A stretch of 64,000 nt of DNA from Bacteroidales bacterium WCE2008 (GTDB lineage Bacteria; Bacteroidota; Bacteroidia; Bacteroidales; UBA932). The stretch lies in the NCBI GenBank assembly GCA_900167925.1, contig FUZM01000003.1, positions 62,001 to 126,000 on the forward strand, given 5' to 3'. The first letter of the stretch is position 1. The number at the start of each line of letters is the position of its first letter. A model generated the notes under the pieces. It made no database searches and was not told where the DNA came from. It saw nothing but the letters and a program-made list of their open reading frames with translations. The position numbers and the translations under genes are program-made. Positions 26,331-35,866 of the stretch are shown in pieces.

Positions 26331-27638
26331 TTACTGAGCGACAATGGCTGAATACTTCTCGTATCCTGCTTTGTACTTAGGATCATCATCACTCATAAAC
26401 CTATAATAGGCATTCTTGAGATACTCGGCAACGCTCTTCTTGATATCCTCGCCCTTGGTAAGCTCATAAGCCTTCTCGAACGGCTCGATACAATTCTTGA
26501 GAGCAACCTCGAAATCAGCGACAAGAGCCATATACTTGGCATCATCAAGCTCCTCAGAAGCCTTCTGCTGAAGCTCGATAGCACGGTTGTAATACATGAT
26601 ACCCTCGCCGATATAACCGAACTCATAAGAAGGATCTACGACAGCGCACTGCTCATAAGCCTTGACAGCATTGTCATACTGTCCGAGCTGAGCACGGATA
26701 TTACCCTCTACATAATAGAGAGAAGCATTGTTCGGCTCATTCTCCTTGGCAGCGTCAAGAAGGGTGAAGAGCTTCTCAGGATTCTCATTAGTGCTGAGAT
26801 AAAGGTTGATAAGACCGATGAGAATGCTCTGGCTCTCATGGAACTTGCCGAAGCCTTCCTCGAGAAGAGCCTTGGCAGCAACAGTATCCTTAAGATTCAG
26901 CTTGACATCAGCGAGCTTGGCATATACCTCACCGCCGTCGCCATAGTTACCGATCTCCAGAGACTTGTTGAAGAACTTCTCAGCCCTCTCATACTCCTTA
27001 GCAAAATGAGAAGTGAAACCGGCATTATAGATAGAATTGGTATCCACCTTTGAAAGCGGAGCCATAGCCCTTACGTCAGCAACCTTCTCGAAAGACTTGC
27101 TGGAAGCAGAATAATCTCCGAAGGAATACTGGTTATATGCCTCATTCTCATATTTCTTAGCTACAGACTCAAGACCTTCAACAGCCTCTTTTACCTTCTT
27201 GGCATCGAGTTCAAGCATCTTGTTATATGCCTCGAGAGCCTTCTCAAGAGCATTATCCACGACAGGCTTGGTAACCTCGATGATTCTGAGGGCTCCGTTT
27301 CCGTCGAAATAAAGATTCTTGTTGGCATAAACCTCCTTCTCCATCTGCTCGCCACCGATAACTACATTCTCGGTAGAAACAGGATTATCGCCAAGCATAA
27401 GCACCTTGAGTTCAGTTTTATTAGCACCCACATATGCATTTGCGATAGGCGCATCGTAAGCAGCGAGATAAGCCTCTGCAAGCTTCTGCCATGTAGCAGC
27501 CTTGGTAGCTTTCTTCTCGTTCTGAGATGCCTCGACAGCCTTGTCAAGAGCCTTCTGGGCATCAGTGATCTGTTTTACCTGTGCATTCGCGATCTGCATG
27601 GAAGCGATCACAGCCAATGCGATAAGGATCTTTTTCAT
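26331..27638 (-). CDS. Secreted tetratricopeptide-repeat protein
   Basis: 435 residues. A signal peptide (MKKILIALAVIASMQIANAQ) is followed by helical repeats through the whole length. Clear TPR units are ATWQKLAEAYLAAYDAPIANAY, SNAGFTSHFAKEYERAEKFFNK-like and AKAYEQCAVVDPSYEFGYIGEGIMYYNRA. TPR arrays bind other proteins, so it is probably a periplasmic scaffold. It lies 22 bp after gyrA and ends at a strong terminator. No enzyme motif is present. Confidence 0.8.
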   Translation of the reverse strand: MKKILIALAVIASMQIANAQVKQITDAQKALDKAVEASQNEKKATKAATWQKLAEAYLAAYDAPIANAYVGANKTELKVLMLGDNPVSTENVVIGGEQMEKEVYANKNLYFDGNGALRIIEVTKPVVDNALEKALEAYNKMLELDAKKVKEAVEGLESVAKKYENEAYNQYSFGDYSASSKSFEKVADVRAMAPLSKVDTNSIYNAGFTSHFAKEYERAEKFFNKSLEIGNYGDGGEVYAKLADVKLNLKDTVAAKALLEEGFGKFHESQSILIGLINLYLSTNENPEKLFTLLDAAKENEPNNASLYYVEGNIRAQLGQYDNAVKAYEQCAVVDPSYEFGYIGEGIMYYNRAIELQQKASEELDDAKYMALVADFEVALKNCIEPFEKAYELTKGEDIKKSVAEYLKNAYYRFMSDDDPKYKAGYEKYSAIVAQ

Positions 27639-27660
27639 GATCTAATTTTATTACAGTTAT

Positions 27661-30201
27661 TTATTGTTGTTCTTCGTTATCTGCGGGAGCGGCAGCCTCT
27701 TCAGGCTTATCCTCCTCGCTCTTGTTGACCACCGAAACAGCGGCAATAGTGTCTCCATCCTTGATGTTGACAAGCTTGACACCCTGGGTAGCCCTTCCGG
27801 CCTCACGGATATCAGCAACCGCCATCCTGATCGTAAGTCCGCTCTGATTGATGATCATGAGATCGTTGTCCTCAGTCACATTCTTCAAAGCCACGAGATG
27901 TCCGGTCTTCTCGGTGATATTGAGAGTCTTGACACCCTTTCCGCCTCGGTTGGTCTTCCTGTATTCCTCGATGTCAGTACGTTTGCCGAATCCATGCTCG
28001 CTGACCACGAGGACAGTATGATTGGCGGCGTCTTCTGCCGTAGGATCATAAGAGATCATACCGATTACTTCGTCATTATCATCAATATTGATGCCACGGA
28101 CGCCGGCGGACGTTCTGCCGAGAGGTCTTGCGTCAGTCTCGTCGAACCTTACGCAACGTCCTCCGCGGGCCGCAATCATGAGCTGGCAATTGCCGTTGGT
28201 GAGCTCTGCGCCTATGAGTTCGTCACCCTCGCGGATAATGATTCCCTTGACGCCGTCACCATTCTTACGGTAGTTGCGGTACTTCTCCAGGACAGTCTTC
28301 TTGACGACACCCTGCTTCGTGGCAAGCACGATATAATGGCTGTTGAGATAATCCTCATCCTTGAGAGTAGCCACATTGATATAAGCCTGCACCTTGTTGT
28401 CTGCAGACAGATTCAGTATATTCTGGATAGCCCTGCCCTTGGAAGTGCGGGAACCCTCCGGAATCTCATAGACCTTGAGGCCGTAGAACAGACCCTGCTC
28501 GGTAAAGAGCAGAAGAGTACTGTGCATATTGGCCACATATACATGCTCGATGAAGTCCTCGTCCTTAGTGGCGCTTCCCTTGATACCGACGCCGCCCCTG
28601 TTCTGGGTACGGAACTCGGCAAGCGGAGTACGCTTGATATAGCCGTAGTGGGAGATGGTGATGACCATGTCCTCGTCGGCGTAGAAGTCCTCCGGATTGA
28701 ACTCGTCGGCGCTGAGAGTGATCTCGGTGCGTCGAGGATCGGCATATTTGTTCTTGACTTCGATTGTTTCGTTCTTGATGACCTCCATCTGCTTCTCCTC
28801 GCTGCCGAGAATCTCTATGCATTCGGCGATGAACTTGGCAAGCTCGTCATACTCTGCCTGGAGTTTCTCTCTTTCGAGTCCGGTGAGCTGGCGGAGACGC
28901 ATCTCGACGATGGCGGCAGCCTGAGGCTCGGTAAACTCGAAGGTAGTCATGAGCTGGCTCTTGGCCTCGTCGACGCTCTTTGAAGCGCGGATTATACGGA
29001 TGATCTCGTCGATGACGTCGATCGCCTTGAGCAAACCTTCGAGGATATGGGCCCTCTTCTGGGCCTTTTCGAGGTCGAACTGGGTCCTGCGGAGGATGAC
29101 ATCATGTCTGAAGTCCACGAAAACCTTGATCATGTCCTTCAGGCTCATGGTCCTTGGACGTCCCTTCACGAGGGCGACGTTGTTGATGGCGAAACTTGAC
29201 TGGAGTTCCGTATATTTGAACAGAGTATTAAGCACGACGTTGGAGTTGGATCCCTGCTTTACGCGGATAATGATCCTGAGACCCTCGCGGGAGCTCTCGT
29301 CGTTGATGTAGGTAATACCCTCTATCTTCTTGTCCTCGACCATCTGGCCGATCTTCTCTATCATGGCCCTCTTGTTGACCATGTACGGGATTTCGCTGAC
29401 TACGATTGTCTCGCGGCCGTTGTCGGCCACTTCGATCTCGGTCTTGGCTCTCACGACAACCTTGCCGCGGCCGGTCTCATAAGCATCGCGGATACCCTGG
29501 GTTCCCTGGATGATACCACCCGTAGGGAAATCCGGTCCCTTGATGTAATGCATCAGGCCCTCAGTGTCGATGTCCGGATTGTCGATATATGCGCAGATAG
29601 CGTCGCAGCACTCCCCGAGGTTATGCGGGGCCATGTTCGTGGCCATACCGACGGCGATACCTGAGGATCCGTTAAGCAGAAGCAGCGGAACCTTCGTCGG
29701 GAGCACTGTAGGCTCGAGAATCGTATCGTCGAAGTTAAGCTGGAAATCGACGGTATTCTTGTCCAGGTCGGCAAGAACTTCCTCCGTCATCTTTTCAAGC
29801 TTGGCCTCGGTGTATCGCATGGCAGCGACAGGGTCGCCGTCCATCGAACCGAAGTTACCCTGGCCGTATACCAGAGGATATCTCTGGTTCCAGTTCTGGG
29901 CAAGCCTGGCCATTGCATCATATACGCTGGAGTCGCCATGAGGGTGGAACTTACCGAGCACCTCACCGACGATCCTGGCACTTTTCTTTGTCTGTCCGGA
30001 ATAGCCGATACCAAGTCCATCCATTCCGAAAAGCACTCTTCTCTGCACAGGCTTGAGGCCGTCGCGTGCATCAGGGAGCGCCCTGGAAACGATGACTGAC
30101 ATCGAGTAATCAATATATGCAGAGCGCATCTCCTGGTCGATGTTGACCTGTTCGATGATGCCTCCGCCCAATCCTTCTTCCTTTGTCTCTTCTATATCCA
30201 T
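27661..30201 (-). CDS. gyrA: DNA gyrase subunit A
   Basis: 846 residues from the ATG at 30201; seven further in-frame codons upstream are less likely because they run close to the -7 element. The catalytic tyrosine is Y130 in AAMRYTE. The quinolone-resistance region reads [10 protein letters not shown], with serine (91) and aspartate (95) at the two positions usually mutated, so it is wild-type there. The C-terminal propeller has GxGGKG-type boxes (NRGGKGVK). The acidic tail is rich in Glu and Ala. It introduces negative supercoils with GyrB. It leads a two-gene unit with the TPR gene. Confidence 0.96.
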   Translation of the reverse strand: MDIEETKEEGLGGGIIEQVNIDQEMRSAYIDYSMSVIVSRALPDARDGLKPVQRRVLFGMDGLGIGYSGQTKKSARIVGEVLGKFHPHGDSSVYDAMARLAQNWNQRYPLVYGQGNFGSMDGDPVAAMRYTEAKLEKMTEEVLADLDKNTVDFQLNFDDTILEPTVLPTKVPLLLLNGSSGIAVGMATNMAPHNLGECCDAICAYIDNPDIDTEGLMHYIKGPDFPTGGIIQGTQGIRDAYETGRGKVVVRAKTEIEVADNGRETIVVSEIPYMVNKRAMIEKIGQMVEDKKIEGITYINDESSREGLRIIIRVKQGSNSNVVLNTLFKYTELQSSFAINNVALVKGRPRTMSLKDMIKVFVDFRHDVILRRTQFDLEKAQKRAHILEGLLKAIDVIDEIIRIIRASKSVDEAKSQLMTTFEFTEPQAAAIVEMRLRQLTGLEREKLQAEYDELAKFIAECIEILGSEEKQMEVIKNETIEVKNKYADPRRTEITLSADEFNPEDFYADEDMVITISHYGYIKRTPLAEFRTQNRGGVGIKGSATKDEDFIEHVYVANMHSTLLLFTEQGLFYGLKVYEIPEGSRTSKGRAIQNILNLSADNKVQAYINVATLKDEDYLNSHYIVLATKQGVVKKTVLEKYRNYRKNGDGVKGIIIREGDELIGAELTNGNCQLMIAARGGRCVRFDETDARPLGRTSAGVRGINIDDNDEVIGMISYDPTAEDAANHTVLVVSEHGFGKRTDIEEYRKTNRGGKGVKTLNITEKTGHLVALKNVTEDNDLMIINQSGLTIRMAVADIREAGRATQGVKLVNIKDGDTIAAVSVVNKSEEDKPEEAAAPADNEEQQ

Positions 30202-30223
30202 AAAAAGCGTTCTTCTAAACACG

Positions 30224-30254
30224 CAAATTTAAACAATTTTTATGACGTGGCAAA
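30224..30254 (-). promoter_or_regulatory. gyrA promoter (TTTG, 19 bp, TAAATTTG)
   Basis: The minus strand has TTTG at 30251-30254 and TAAATTTG at 30224-30231, separated by 19 bp. This fits the Bacteroidota -33/-7 pattern exactly. Confidence 0.7.
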
Positions 30255-30305
30255 ATCGAAAACGCACAAATCTGCCAAATACTGACAAAATTACATGCAC
30301 ACCGC

Positions 30306-30326
30306 AACAGCACAATATTTGCTGTT
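30306..30326. promoter_or_regulatory. Inverted repeat AACAGC-N9-GCTGTT upstream of clpC
   Basis: Perfect 6-bp arms are separated by 9 bp, and the repeat ends 22 bp before the clpC -7 element. It is a candidate operator. The arms do not match the CIRCE sequence bound by HrcA. Confidence 0.3.
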
Positions 30327-30348
30327 CTTCATTCATCAAAATTATTTA

Positions 30349-30356
30349 TACATTTG
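30349..30356 (+). promoter_or_regulatory. -7 element (TACATTTG) for clpC
   Basis: Exact TAnnTTTG match. It leaves a leader of about 85 nt containing GC-rich sequence that resembles part of the 43.6-kb repeat element. Confidence 0.5.
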
Positions 30357-30447
30357 TAGACAGATGGCCGTGAAGGGCAGCGCCTCAGGAGCGTAGTTTC
30401 CAGACCTTATGGCCCGGCCGTCCAGAAGACAAAAAGGATTGAATGAT

Positions 30448-32793
30448 ATGGATATTACAGTATCAGAAGAGCTGAACGGTATAATCGGATATGCCAGAGA
30501 AGAAGCGATGAGGACAGGATGCTACGGCATCGGTCCCGACCACCTCTTCCTCGGAATCATACGCCACAGCGAAAACGTCGCGGCAAACACCCTGCGCGGC
30601 ATCGACGTGGACACCGACCAGCTCAAGAAATTCATAGACAGCCGAGTGTTCACCAACGAACACATACCATACGAAGAACTCGAGCACATAACATTCTCGA
30701 GAGGGGCCCAGAACGTACTCAGCCTCACCATTATGGAGGCTACCCGTTCAGGAAGCCGCGAAGCCTCGTCGCAGCATCTGCTGCTGGCGCTCTGCCGCAC
30801 TACCGGCAGCTACGGCCAGGCTTTCCTCAGAAGTGTCGGCGTAGATTACAGCCGCATCCTCTCCTACCTCCAGAAAAACGGCTTGCTCGGAGGCCAGCCG
30901 AAGAAACAGCAGCCCGAGCAGAACGACGACGGAGACGATATCGAATACAGCACCGACGAAAACCGCCAGCAGCCTGAAAAGAAGAAAGGCGAAGGGCTCG
31001 AAGAATTCGGCTATGACCTCACCAAGGCCGCCCGCGAGGGCAAACTCGACCCGGTAGTCGGCCGCGACATGGAAATCAGCAGAGTCATCGAGATTCTCGG
31101 CAGAAGGAAGAAGAACAATCCGATGCTCATCGGAGAACCGGGAGTCGGCAAATCCGCCATCGTCGAAGGCATCGCCCTGCAGATCGCCAAGGGGGACATA
31201 CCACCGTCCCTGGCCAAGAAGAAAATAATATCCCTCGACATCGCTTCAGTCGTCGCCGGCACAAAATACCGAGGCGACTTCGAAAAGAGGGTAAAGAACA
31301 TAATAGCGACCGCCAGCAACGATCCTGACGTCATTTTGTTCATCGACGAGTTCCATACTATCGTCGGAGCCGGAGGCGCCGGAGGCAGCCTCGATGCCGC
31401 CAATATGCTCAAGCCGGCCCTGGCAAGAGGCGAACTCCAGTGCATAGGAGCGACGACAATGGATGAATTCACCAAGATCGTCGAAAAGGACGGAGCCCTC
31501 GACCGCCGCTTCCAGAAGATAATCGTCGAAGCGACAGACGTACCGCAGAGCATAACCATACTGAAGAACCTCCGCCACAACTACGAAGAGTTCCATAAGA
31601 TCAGCTACACCGACGAGGCTCTCGAAGCCTGCGTCCGGCTGACCGACAGATACATGACCGACAGGTCCCTTCCGGACAAAGCCATCGACGCGATGGACGA
31701 AGCCGGTTCGATGGTCCGTCTCAAAGGCGGCTCGACCGTCGGCGAAGAGGAGATCGCGACCGTAGTCTCCAAGATGACCGGCATCCCTGTCAACAAAGTC
31801 GCCGAGAGCGAAGCCGGCAGGATCCTCAAGATGAAGGACAGGCTGCGCGGCAGGATCATAGGCCAGGACGACGCGATCAACACGATCGTAGGGGCTATCC
31901 AGCGCAATCGCGCCGGCCTGAAGGACCCGAAACGCCCTATCGGCTCATTCCTGTTCTTCGGTCCTACAGGAGTCGGAAAGACCCAGCTCGCGAAATGTCT
32001 GGCGGAATATCTGTTCGACTCCGAAGAGAACATCGTCAGAATCGATATGAGCGAATACATGGAGAAGTTCTCCGTGTCCAGACTCATCGGAGCGCCTCCG
32101 GGATACGTGGGCTACGAAGAAGGCGGCCAGCTCAGCGAAAGAGTACGCCGCAAGCCATATTGCGTAGTGCTGCTCGACGAAATCGAGAAAGCCCATCCGG
32201 ATATCTTCAACCTGCTTCTCCAGGTGCTTGACGACGGCCGGTTGACCGACAGCGAAGGCAGGACCGTAAGTTTCAAGAATACTATCGTCATAATGACTTC
32301 CAACGTGGGAAGCCGCGACATGGACGAATACGGAAAGGGACTTGGCTTTGCAACTGCCGGAAGGAATGTGGAAAGGAACCGTCAGGCGGTTCTCGAGAAG
32401 GCCGTCAAGAAGGTCTTCCCTCCTGAATTCATCAACAGGGTCGACGAACAGATATTCTTCAATACCCTGACGAAGGAAGATATCGAAAAGATTGTGGACA
32501 TAGAGCTCAGAGACCTCAGGGCAAGAGCCGAAGAAGCCGGCTATAAGCTCAATGTCACCCCTTCAGCCAAGAGATTCGTGGCGGAGGCCGGATACGACCC
32601 GGCATTCGGCGCAAGACCTCTGAAGAGGGCCGTGATGCGCTATATAGAGGATCCTGTATCGGAATTCATAATCTCCGACAGGCTGCTCAAGAAAAACAAG
32701 AGTGCAGAACCTAAGATTCTCAAGGTTACGCTTACGCCTGAGAAAGACAATACTGTAGTTGTCCTGAAATCCGAGGTTCCCGAAACCGTCTAA
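30448..32793 (+). CDS. clpC: ClpC-type AAA+ unfoldase lacking the middle (M/UVR) domain
   Basis: 781 residues from the ATG at 30448, which has AAGGA 9 nt upstream. A 13-codon upstream extension does not look like Clp sequence. An N-domain with two Clp repeats (1-140) and a charged linker precede AAA-1 (Walker A GEPGVGKS) and AAA-2 (GPTGVGKT). In ClpC a 50-60 residue coiled-coil with a UVR motif follows IDxxDEAG. Here R424-L425 is followed within 10 residues by EEEIATVVSKMTGIPV. That is ClpA-like spacing in a ClpC-like sequence. It unfolds proteins for ClpP. The missing domain is where adaptors such as MecA bind in Firmicutes. Confidence 0.9.
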   Translation: MDITVSEELNGIIGYAREEAMRTGCYGIGPDHLFLGIIRHSENVAANTLRGIDVDTDQLKKFIDSRVFTNEHIPYEELEHITFSRGAQNVLSLTIMEATRSGSREASSQHLLLALCRTTGSYGQAFLRSVGVDYSRILSYLQKNGLLGGQPKKQQPEQNDDGDDIEYSTDENRQQPEKKKGEGLEEFGYDLTKAAREGKLDPVVGRDMEISRVIEILGRRKKNNPMLIGEPGVGKSAIVEGIALQIAKGDIPPSLAKKKIISLDIASVVAGTKYRGDFEKRVKNIIATASNDPDVILFIDEFHTIVGAGGAGGSLDAANMLKPALARGELQCIGATTMDEFTKIVEKDGALDRRFQKIIVEATDVPQSITILKNLRHNYEEFHKISYTDEALEACVRLTDRYMTDRSLPDKAIDAMDEAGSMVRLKGGSTVGEEEIATVVSKMTGIPVNKVAESEAGRILKMKDRLRGRIIGQDDAINTIVGAIQRNRAGLKDPKRPIGSFLFFGPTGVGKTQLAKCLAEYLFDSEENIVRIDMSEYMEKFSVSRLIGAPPGYVGYEEGGQLSERVRRKPYCVVLLDEIEKAHPDIFNLLLQVLDDGRLTDSEGRTVSFKNTIVIMTSNVGSRDMDEYGKGLGFATAGRNVERNRQAVLEKAVKKVFPPEFINRVDEQIFFNTLTKEDIEKIVDIELRDLRARAEEAGYKLNVTPSAKRFVAEAGYDPAFGARPLKRAVMRYIEDPVSEFIISDRLLKKNKSAEPKILKVTLTPEKDNTVVVLKSEVPETV

Positions 32794-32915
32794 GCGTCCT
32801 GGACGCCGGTAATTTCGAGGCCCATCTCCCCGATAATGTCCATAAGAGCATTGAGGGAAGACTCTGAAGAGATCATCATACCAAGATTTTCGAGGGAGTA
32901 ATCTGTGTTTTTCAT
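32790..32915 (-). CDS. 41-residue small protein of unknown function
   Basis: The sequence starts MKNTDYSLENLGMMISSE and ends EITGVQDA. It is acidic, with Leu, Met and Ile spaced as in an amphipathic helix. I do not recognise it. A gene is supported by an exact -7 element (TACCTTTG at 32942-32949) 26 nt before the ATG and by a run of codons without stops. Its stop shares bases with the clpC stop (CTAA). It could be a small regulator, a leader peptide or a peptide precursor; no modification enzymes lie nearby. Confidence 0.5.
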   Translation of the reverse strand: MKNTDYSLENLGMMISSESSLNALMDIIGEMGLEITGVQDA

Positions 32916-32941
32916 TTTGCTTCTGTTTTTAATTTCTGAAG

Positions 32942-32949
32942 CAAAGGTA
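32942..32949 (-). promoter_or_regulatory. -7 element (TACCTTTG) for the 41-codon gene
   Basis: Exact TAnnTTTG match downstream of recX, pointing at the small gene. Confidence 0.5.
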
Positions 32950-32983
32950 CGGTCGGCTTGTGCCGAAGTATATCACAAATAAA

Positions 32984-33457
32984 TTATTTTTCAGAATTTT
33001 TCCTGAAAAGTTCCTCGACATAAGACTTTACGTCATCATACTGGTATCCCCGGGAAAGAGCAAACTTCAGAAGTTTGATCTTCGCCTGGGGATCGTCGGC
33101 TATCAGCCTGAACTTGGCAAGGATGACGCTTTCCATCCTGCTGCCGGCAGCCTCGGCGTCGATCTCTTCCATCGCCTTTGCGACAGTCTCCCGGGAGATC
33201 CCCTTTGCCGAAAGCATGTATCCGATCTTGACTTTTCCCCATCCTGAAAGAGAAGACTTCTCTCTCGCGAAGGCGGATGCATACCTGAGATCGTCTACAT
33301 ATTTTTCTGCCACAAGGGCATCCACCACCTCCATGGCTGCGTCCTGCCGGCCTTCGAGAGCCTTCAGAGCCTTGGTATAGACATCATTCCGGCAATACTC
33401 CCTGCGGGAACACTGGGCCTGAAGCTTGTCAAGTATCTTTTTTTGGAAATCGTCCAT
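32984..33457 (-). CDS. recX: RecX-family regulator of RecA
   Basis: 157 residues made of three-helix repeats. The characteristic motifs are YCRNDVYTKALKAL, YVDDLRYASAFAREKSSLSGWGKVKIGYML (the family ...RFAxxxxxxKxxxGxxRIxxxL pattern) and a third helical unit near the C-terminus. RecX inhibits RecA filaments. It lies 6 bp after the patatin gene on the minus strand, 3.5 kb from recA, so it is not in the recA operon. Confidence 0.85.
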   Translation of the reverse strand: MDDFQKKILDKLQAQCSRREYCRNDVYTKALKALEGRQDAAMEVVDALVAEKYVDDLRYASAFAREKSSLSGWGKVKIGYMLSAKGISRETVAKAMEEIDAEAAGSRMESVILAKFRLIADDPQAKIKLLKFALSRGYQYDDVKSYVEELFRKNSEK

Positions 33458-33463
33458 GGCAGA

Positions 33464-35866
33464 TCAGAAATCGAAACCGAAACCGAAATAGAATCCGAAC
33501 TTATTGACCGAAGTAGACCACTGGATACCGGCCCTGAGAGGTCCTGCGATCGAGCTGTAGGAATAGAACAGTCCGGTACCGGAAATGCCCTCGACTTTGT
33601 CGGATTCAGAGAATCCCTTGAACGAGTCAGCGGCGACGGCCACATTGCTTATAAGATCCAGGTAGTTGTTCCTGGCAATCTTGAACCTTATGTCAGAGCG
33701 GAACAGACCGAGGACGTTGCCCATGGAGAAGGCATGGCCGATTCCCGCGAAAGGAATCTGCTGGTCAAGATATCTGCCACGGAGCACGCCGCCGATAGTA
33801 TTGGCATAAATCAGAGGGATGCTCCTGCCGAGAAGGACGCGGGCGTCGAACGAAGGAAGCCACGCGAATTTCTCCCCGAACCTTACGACCGTGCCGGCAT
33901 CGAGATGGATGGCCTGGAAAGGATCGACGCCCTTTTGGAGAGCTCCGAACACCCACGAATAATCCAGGCCTACGGTAAATCCGGACTCCGGGAAATAATG
34001 GTTGTCATAAGTCTCCGTACGAGCCCGGAGGAAGAGGGACACATATGTATTCCGCAGACTGAACGGATCATAATCCCCGACTGAATGGTCAAGGACCATA
34101 CGGCTGATATTGTAGTAATCGGTACGTGCGCCGGCATTTATGTCATATTTCTTCCAGCTGATATTGGAGAGGAAGACCTCGGTACGGAAATTCTGGTATG
34201 TAAGCTTCATCTTGCTCTCCCCCAGCCTGGAATGGCTCATGTCGACATGTCTGAAATGCGACATCGCATTGATCGTAGGACCGGACTCCATCCTGTATTT
34301 GTAAGTCGCGGAGACAAGAGGGTTAGAGCTTATCTTGCCGGTGAAGTCGAAGGCATGGCCCTGGATACCATGGGTGTTGATTCCAAGGTTGGCGATCACC
34401 GACACTATCTCTTCCGTATCGAACCTGACACCTACGCCGAAGTTGTTAATAGGACCGTTCTTGCAGATGAAACGCAGAAGATAAGGTTTCTTCTCGCCTA
34501 TGAGTTCATAGTTGACATAGTCGAAGGCCCTGGTCGCATAAATCTTGTTGACGGCATCTTCAATCTCGTCCTTTCCGTAATATGTATCAAGCGGAAGATT
34601 GATGAGCTCCAGGATATAATTAGCCTCCCTCGCCGATACCCCGACCACTTCGATATCCGAAATGAGCACCGGCATGCTGTGCAGGTTGACGGCGCAGCGG
34701 GACTCTTTCTCCGGAGTCTTCCCTTCCCCGAGAAGCTTCAGCAGAACCTTGAAGTTGTCCTTCTGGGCATCAGCCGCAACCCATCCGCGATGCATGAGAG
34801 TATCAATGCTGTTCCTGTCAAAGCTCAGCATATCGAAGCCGGAGATATCCGGTTTTACCGTAATCTCAGGATAAGGGACATTGGTCTCATACGATTCTCT
34901 TCCGAACATGTCGATACCCTGCGAGATGATGTCCAGAAGATTGTTCACCTGGGCGTAATCCAGGGACGGAGCCGAGATATCCACACCGATTATGAAATCC
35001 GCGCCCAGTTTCTTGGCTATGTCCGTCGGATAATTGTTTCTCATTCCGCCGTCGACAAGCACCATCCCGCCGGTCCTGACCGGAGAGAACAGTCCCGGGA
35101 TCGACATGGTAGACCGGAGCGCAGTGTTAAGCTTTCCGGAATACCATATCTTGGCCTTTCCTGAGACAATGTCGGAGGCCACGCAAACGAAAGGAGTAGG
35201 GAGCGAGGCGAAACAGATCGAATCCTGATAGCCTACAGTAAGAGACGAAAACAGATTATTGACGTTCTGGCCATAGACAAAGCCAGACGGCAGACTTCCG
35301 AGAAGATTCTCGCGCACGAGCTTAGTGGCGTCCTCCCCGCTCTCGGCACCCAGACGAAGCTCATCTCTTCTGGTATCCATCGCATATCGGGAATTGGCTT
35401 CCCGCATCTCGCGATATTCGTCAGACTTGTAGTAGAACGGTATTGAAAGCAGATATTTTTCCCTGTAGCGCTTCTCGGAATAGGTAATATAGTCGGCAGG
35501 AAGCTTATCGCTCATCGCCATGCTCCAGTCCATGTTGGTAAACAGGGAATCCATCATCTCGGTATCATATCCGATCGCCTTCATTCCCCCGACAAGGCCG
35601 CCGATACTCGTACCGACGATAAGATCGACAGGGATATCCAGCGAATCCAGATACTTCAGCACGCCCACATGGGCTGCGCCCTTGGCGCCGCCGCCACTGA
35701 GCACCAGCGCGACCGTAGGTCTTGTCTTGCGGACTTCGGCAAGCCGGGCCTTGATTGCAGCAATGTCAGCTTTATCCTCCGGAGAATCAAGCACACTCCA
35801 CGTCTGGCCGCTCATTCCGAGCGACGCCATAAGCATAATCATCACTGTAATCAGGTTTCTCATCAT
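33464..35866 (-). CDS. Patatin-like phospholipase with POTRA and outer-membrane barrel (PlpD type)
   Basis: 800 residues. Signal peptide at 1-20, patatin domain at about 48-320, one POTRA-like domain at about 385-460, then a C-terminal barrel domain of the bacterial surface antigen family ending in FGFYFGFGFDF. The oxyanion glycines are G58-G60, the nucleophile is S87 in GTSIGG, and the dyad aspartate is D272 in DGG, so the Ser/Asp dyad is intact. This is the layout of type Vd autotransporters, known to act on lipids at the surface. The ATG overlaps the rlmN stop by 4 bp. Confidence 0.9.
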   Translation of the reverse strand: MMRNLITVMIMLMASLGMSGQTWSVLDSPEDKADIAAIKARLAEVRKTRPTVALVLSGGGAKGAAHVGVLKYLDSLDIPVDLIVGTSIGGLVGGMKAIGYDTEMMDSLFTNMDWSMAMSDKLPADYITYSEKRYREKYLLSIPFYYKSDEYREMREANSRYAMDTRRDELRLGAESGEDATKLVRENLLGSLPSGFVYGQNVNNLFSSLTVGYQDSICFASLPTPFVCVASDIVSGKAKIWYSGKLNTALRSTMSIPGLFSPVRTGGMVLVDGGMRNNYPTDIAKKLGADFIIGVDISAPSLDYAQVNNLLDIISQGIDMFGRESYETNVPYPEITVKPDISGFDMLSFDRNSIDTLMHRGWVAADAQKDNFKVLLKLLGEGKTPEKESRCAVNLHSMPVLISDIEVVGVSAREANYILELINLPLDTYYGKDEIEDAVNKIYATRAFDYVNYELIGEKKPYLLRFICKNGPINNFGVGVRFDTEEIVSVIANLGINTHGIQGHAFDFTGKISSNPLVSATYKYRMESGPTINAMSHFRHVDMSHSRLGESKMKLTYQNFRTEVFLSNISWKKYDINAGARTDYYNISRMVLDHSVGDYDPFSLRNTYVSLFLRARTETYDNHYFPESGFTVGLDYSWVFGALQKGVDPFQAIHLDAGTVVRFGEKFAWLPSFDARVLLGRSIPLIYANTIGGVLRGRYLDQQIPFAGIGHAFSMGNVLGLFRSDIRFKIARNNYLDLISNVAVAADSFKGFSESDKVEGISGTGLFYSYSSIAGPLRAGIQWSTSVNKFGFYFGFGFDF

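Noticed and set aside
27664..28983. 439-codon open frame on the plus strand
   Set aside because: It lies wholly antisense to the gyrA C-terminal half and reflects its codon bias.
34085..35164. 359-codon open frame on the plus strand
   Set aside because: It is antisense to the patatin-barrel gene, which has a full Ser/Asp dyad.
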